Assembly (NCBI GenBank): GCA_016025055.1
Contig: CP065590.1
Coordinates: 558,001-622,000, forward strand
From: Chryseobacterium indologenes
GTDB lineage: Bacteria; Bacteroidota; Bacteroidia; Flavobacteriales; Weeksellaceae
Reading direction: 5' to 3'
DNA: 64,000 bases
This document shows positions 62,363 through 64,000 of the stretch, in pieces. Below the pieces are notes generated by a model. It saw nothing but the letters and a program-made list of their open reading frames with translations. It did not search any database and had not been told where the DNA came from. Numbering within the stretch: position 1 is the stretch's first letter; every line of letters begins with the position of its first letter. Made by a program: the position numbers and the translations under genes.

Positions 62363-63499
62363 CTAGCTCCTGAAATTTATTAAAATGTTCATTATTTTAT
62401 CTTTGTCACGATCAGTCAAATTTGTGCCTGACGGTAAACATAAACCCTTGTCAAAAATTATACCACAAACATTACTTCCAAAGAATTTATACTCTTTAAA
62501 AAGTGCTTGCAAGTGCATGGGTCTCCACAAATACCTGGTTTCTATATTATTTTGAGAAAACTTTCTTTTTAAATTTTCTTTTGTTATTTCTATATTATTT
62601 CCTTCAATGGTGATTGTATTTAACCAATAATTAGAAAAATAACCATCCACAGGTTCCTCAAAAAGATTTACTTCCTCAATATTTTTAAAAATATTTTTAT
62701 AAAATTCGTGATTTTCTCTTCTTTTAAAAATTCTTTCTTCCAAAACCTCAAGCTGCCCCCTGCCGATTCCTGCAGATATATTATTCATCCTATAGTTATA
62801 TCCTACTTCGGAATGGCTGTAATAGTCTCTGTTTTCTTTGGCCTGGGTGGCAAAATAGATCGCCCTATTCTTACTTTCCTTATTCCGAGATATCAGGATC
62901 CCACCGCCTGAAGTGGTGATAATTTTATTTCCATTAAAGCTGACGACTGAAAGATCCCCAAAAGTTCCACAGGGTTTATTTTTATACTTACTTCCCAAGG
63001 CTTCTGCACTGTCTTCAATGACCGGAATATCATATTTCCTTGATAATTCAAGGATTTCATCTACCATAAACGGCATTCCGTATAAAGAAACGGTAATGAT
63101 TGCTTTGGGTTTTTTACCTTGCTTCAAGCAGTATTTAATAGCATCCTCTACGGCGTTTGGACACAGGTTCCAGGTAGTAGACTCACTGTCTACAAAAACA
63201 GGTATCGCTTTTTGATAAAGTATAGGATTTGCGGAAGCAACAAAAGTAAAGGACTGGCATATGACGAAATCACCTTCTCCCACATCCAGCAATCTTAATG
63301 CAAGGTGTATTGCTGCTGTACCGGAAGACAACGCCGTTACGAATGAATTATTTCCCAGTGAATTTTCCAATATTTTTTCAAATTCATCGATATTTGATCC
63401 ATACTGAGAAATCCAGTTGGTATCAAAAGCATCCTGTATATATTTCAATTCGTTTCCTCCCATGTGCGGAGGTGACAACCAGATCTTATTTTCTTCCAA
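62363..63499 (-). CDS. PglE-like UDP-4-amino-sugar aminotransferase
   Basis: 378 residues counted from TTG 63499, with no ATG in frame upstream. The N-terminus KIWLSPPHMGGNELKYIQDA is typical of PglE/WbpM-linked aminotransferases. PLP-binding features: SSGTAAIHLALRLLDVGEGD, EDSAEALGS and lysine in VVSFNGNKIITTSGGGIL. It probably converts the 4-keto product of the adjacent PglF-like dehydratase to the 4-amino sugar using glutamate. The acyltransferase step could be the NeuD/PglD-like protein at 47450-48070. Confidence 0.87.
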   Translation of the reverse strand: MEENKIWLSPPHMGGNELKYIQDAFDTNWISQYGSNIDEFEKILENSLGNNSFVTALSSGTAAIHLALRLLDVGEGDFVICQSFTFVASANPILYQKAIPVFVDSESTTWNLCPNAVEDAIKYCLKQGKKPKAIITVSLYGMPFMVDEILELSRKYDIPVIEDSAEALGSKYKNKPCGTFGDLSVVSFNGNKIITTSGGGILISRNKESKNRAIYFATQAKENRDYYSHSEVGYNYRMNNISAGIGRGQLEVLEERIFKRRENHEFYKNIFKNIEEVNLFEEPVDGYFSNYWLNTITIEGNNIEITKENLKRKFSQNNIETRYLWRPMHLQALFKEYKFFGSNVCGIIFDKGLCLPSGTNLTDRDKDKIMNILINFRS

Positions 63500-63522
63500 G
63501 TCTTTTGTGTTGTTATTAATTT

Positions 63523-63981
63523 TCAGCCAAAAATATCAATTATTTTCTCATATTCAAAACCTCTGCTCATGAGATATTTTATGGTTTTAGATTTTCTTTG
63601 ATATTCGGGTATCCCTTTTTGCTTTGAAAAGTAGTCTTCGTAGATTCTTGAAATTGTTTTTATATAGTCATCTTCATAAATTTCATCAAAGCACTTATTC
63701 ATCAGTCTTTCAGAAATTTGCTTCTGTTTAAGATGCATTCTGATCTTATTTTTACCCCAATGATTGATATAAAATTTTCCTCTGATATAGCTACGGGTAA
63801 AACGCTCTTCGTTGAGATAATTTTCTTTCAAAAGAAATAAAATAATTTCTTCTTTTGCTTCATCAATAAGCAAAAATTCTCTCATTTTCTGTTCTACTTC
63901 TGCATGACAGCGATCCTGATATACGCAATAGCTGACCAGTTTTTGCTTAATTTCATCAAAAGTAAAAGATTTTTTCTCCAT
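63523..63981 (-). CDS. recX: Regulatory protein RecX
   Basis: 152 residues, all helical, three-repeat RecX fold: KLVSYCVYQDRCHAEVEQKM, FLLKENYLNEERFTRSYIRG and KFYINHWGKNKIRMHLKQKQ, ending RKSKTIKYLMSRGFEYEKII. RecX modulates RecA filament growth. No recA in the window. It precedes the first polysaccharide gene by 23 bases on the same strand, an arrangement known from flavobacteria but without clear functional meaning. Confidence 0.9.
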   Translation of the reverse strand: MEKKSFTFDEIKQKLVSYCVYQDRCHAEVEQKMREFLLIDEAKEEIILFLLKENYLNEERFTRSYIRGKFYINHWGKNKIRMHLKQKQISERLMNKCFDEIYEDDYIKTISRIYEDYFSKQKGIPEYQRKSKTIKYLMSRGFEYEKIIDIFG

Positions 63982-64000
63982 GTGTATAAAAAAAGAATGA

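Noticed and set aside
1..64000. CRISPR array, rRNA, tRNA, insertion sequence or prophage
   Set aside because: No regularly spaced direct repeats, no tRNA-like cloverleaf and no transposase or integrase were found by reading; only beta-helix proteins hint at phage ancestry.

Overview
The window is chromosomal DNA from a low-GC member of the Bacteroidota, family Weeksellaceae/Flavobacteriaceae; Chryseobacterium or a close relative fits best. The indications are PorX and type IX secretion C-terminal sorting domains, a fused LpxC-FabZ, the conserved order lpxD-lpxC/fabZ-lpxA-efp-lpxD2-sucD, TAnnTTTG-type promoters, and a flavobacterial GG-leader peptide. The species assignment is inference from gene content; no rRNA or tRNA gene was seen.

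Region 1 (1-16 kb) is mixed housekeeping: a broken Ada-like regulator, the putrescine pair speB and speA (with a HAD phosphatase between them on the other strand), a lipoprotein tyrosine phosphatase, thiamine pyrophosphokinase overlapping a cobalamin adenosyltransferase, a TonB-dependent receptor, a DinB protein converging on a broken WYL regulator, an ABC exporter, and an LptB with an unexplained extra C-terminal domain. A 57-residue cysteine-containing double-glycine peptide gene lies at 15756-15929.

Region 2 (16-34 kb) holds hemB, a tiny secreted protein that is almost only a T9SS sorting domain, a NatAB-type ABC transporter, sucD, the lipid A block (lpxD, lpxC/fabZ, lpxA, efp and a second LpxD-like gene), an HD phosphohydrolase, a broken S41 peptidase, porX, an MliC-like lipoprotein, a YciI protein and exonuclease III.

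Region 3 (34-38 kb) has an RlpA-like protein, two secreted surface proteins sharing a YYY...W motif (one frameshifted), and rimO.

Region 4 (38-64 kb) is one long minus-strand surface polysaccharide locus. It encodes initiation (MraY-like transferase and its SDR partner), three glycosyltransferases of the GT4/GT2 type, flippase, polymerase, Wza/Wzc export, a PglF/PglE amino-sugar pair, a second aminotransferase/SDR/NeuD-type acyltransferase set, and a near-complete UDP-diacetamido-uronic acid pathway (UDP-HexNAc dehydrogenase, WbpB-, WbpE- and WbpD-like). A 2-hydroxyglutarate oxidase gene sits inside that pathway. This is the most interesting functional link in the window, because WbpB-type enzymes make 2-hydroxyglutarate as a by-product. 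Two right-handed beta-helix proteins are also embedded in the locus. The middle (about 40.5-48 kb) is visibly more AT-rich than the flanks, as usual for exchanged O-antigen genes.

Six genes carry single frameshifts. Five of these lie in homopolymer runs, which points to systematic indel errors in the assembly at least as much as to real decay. They are marked as pseudogenes here, but should be read as intact genes pending resequencing.
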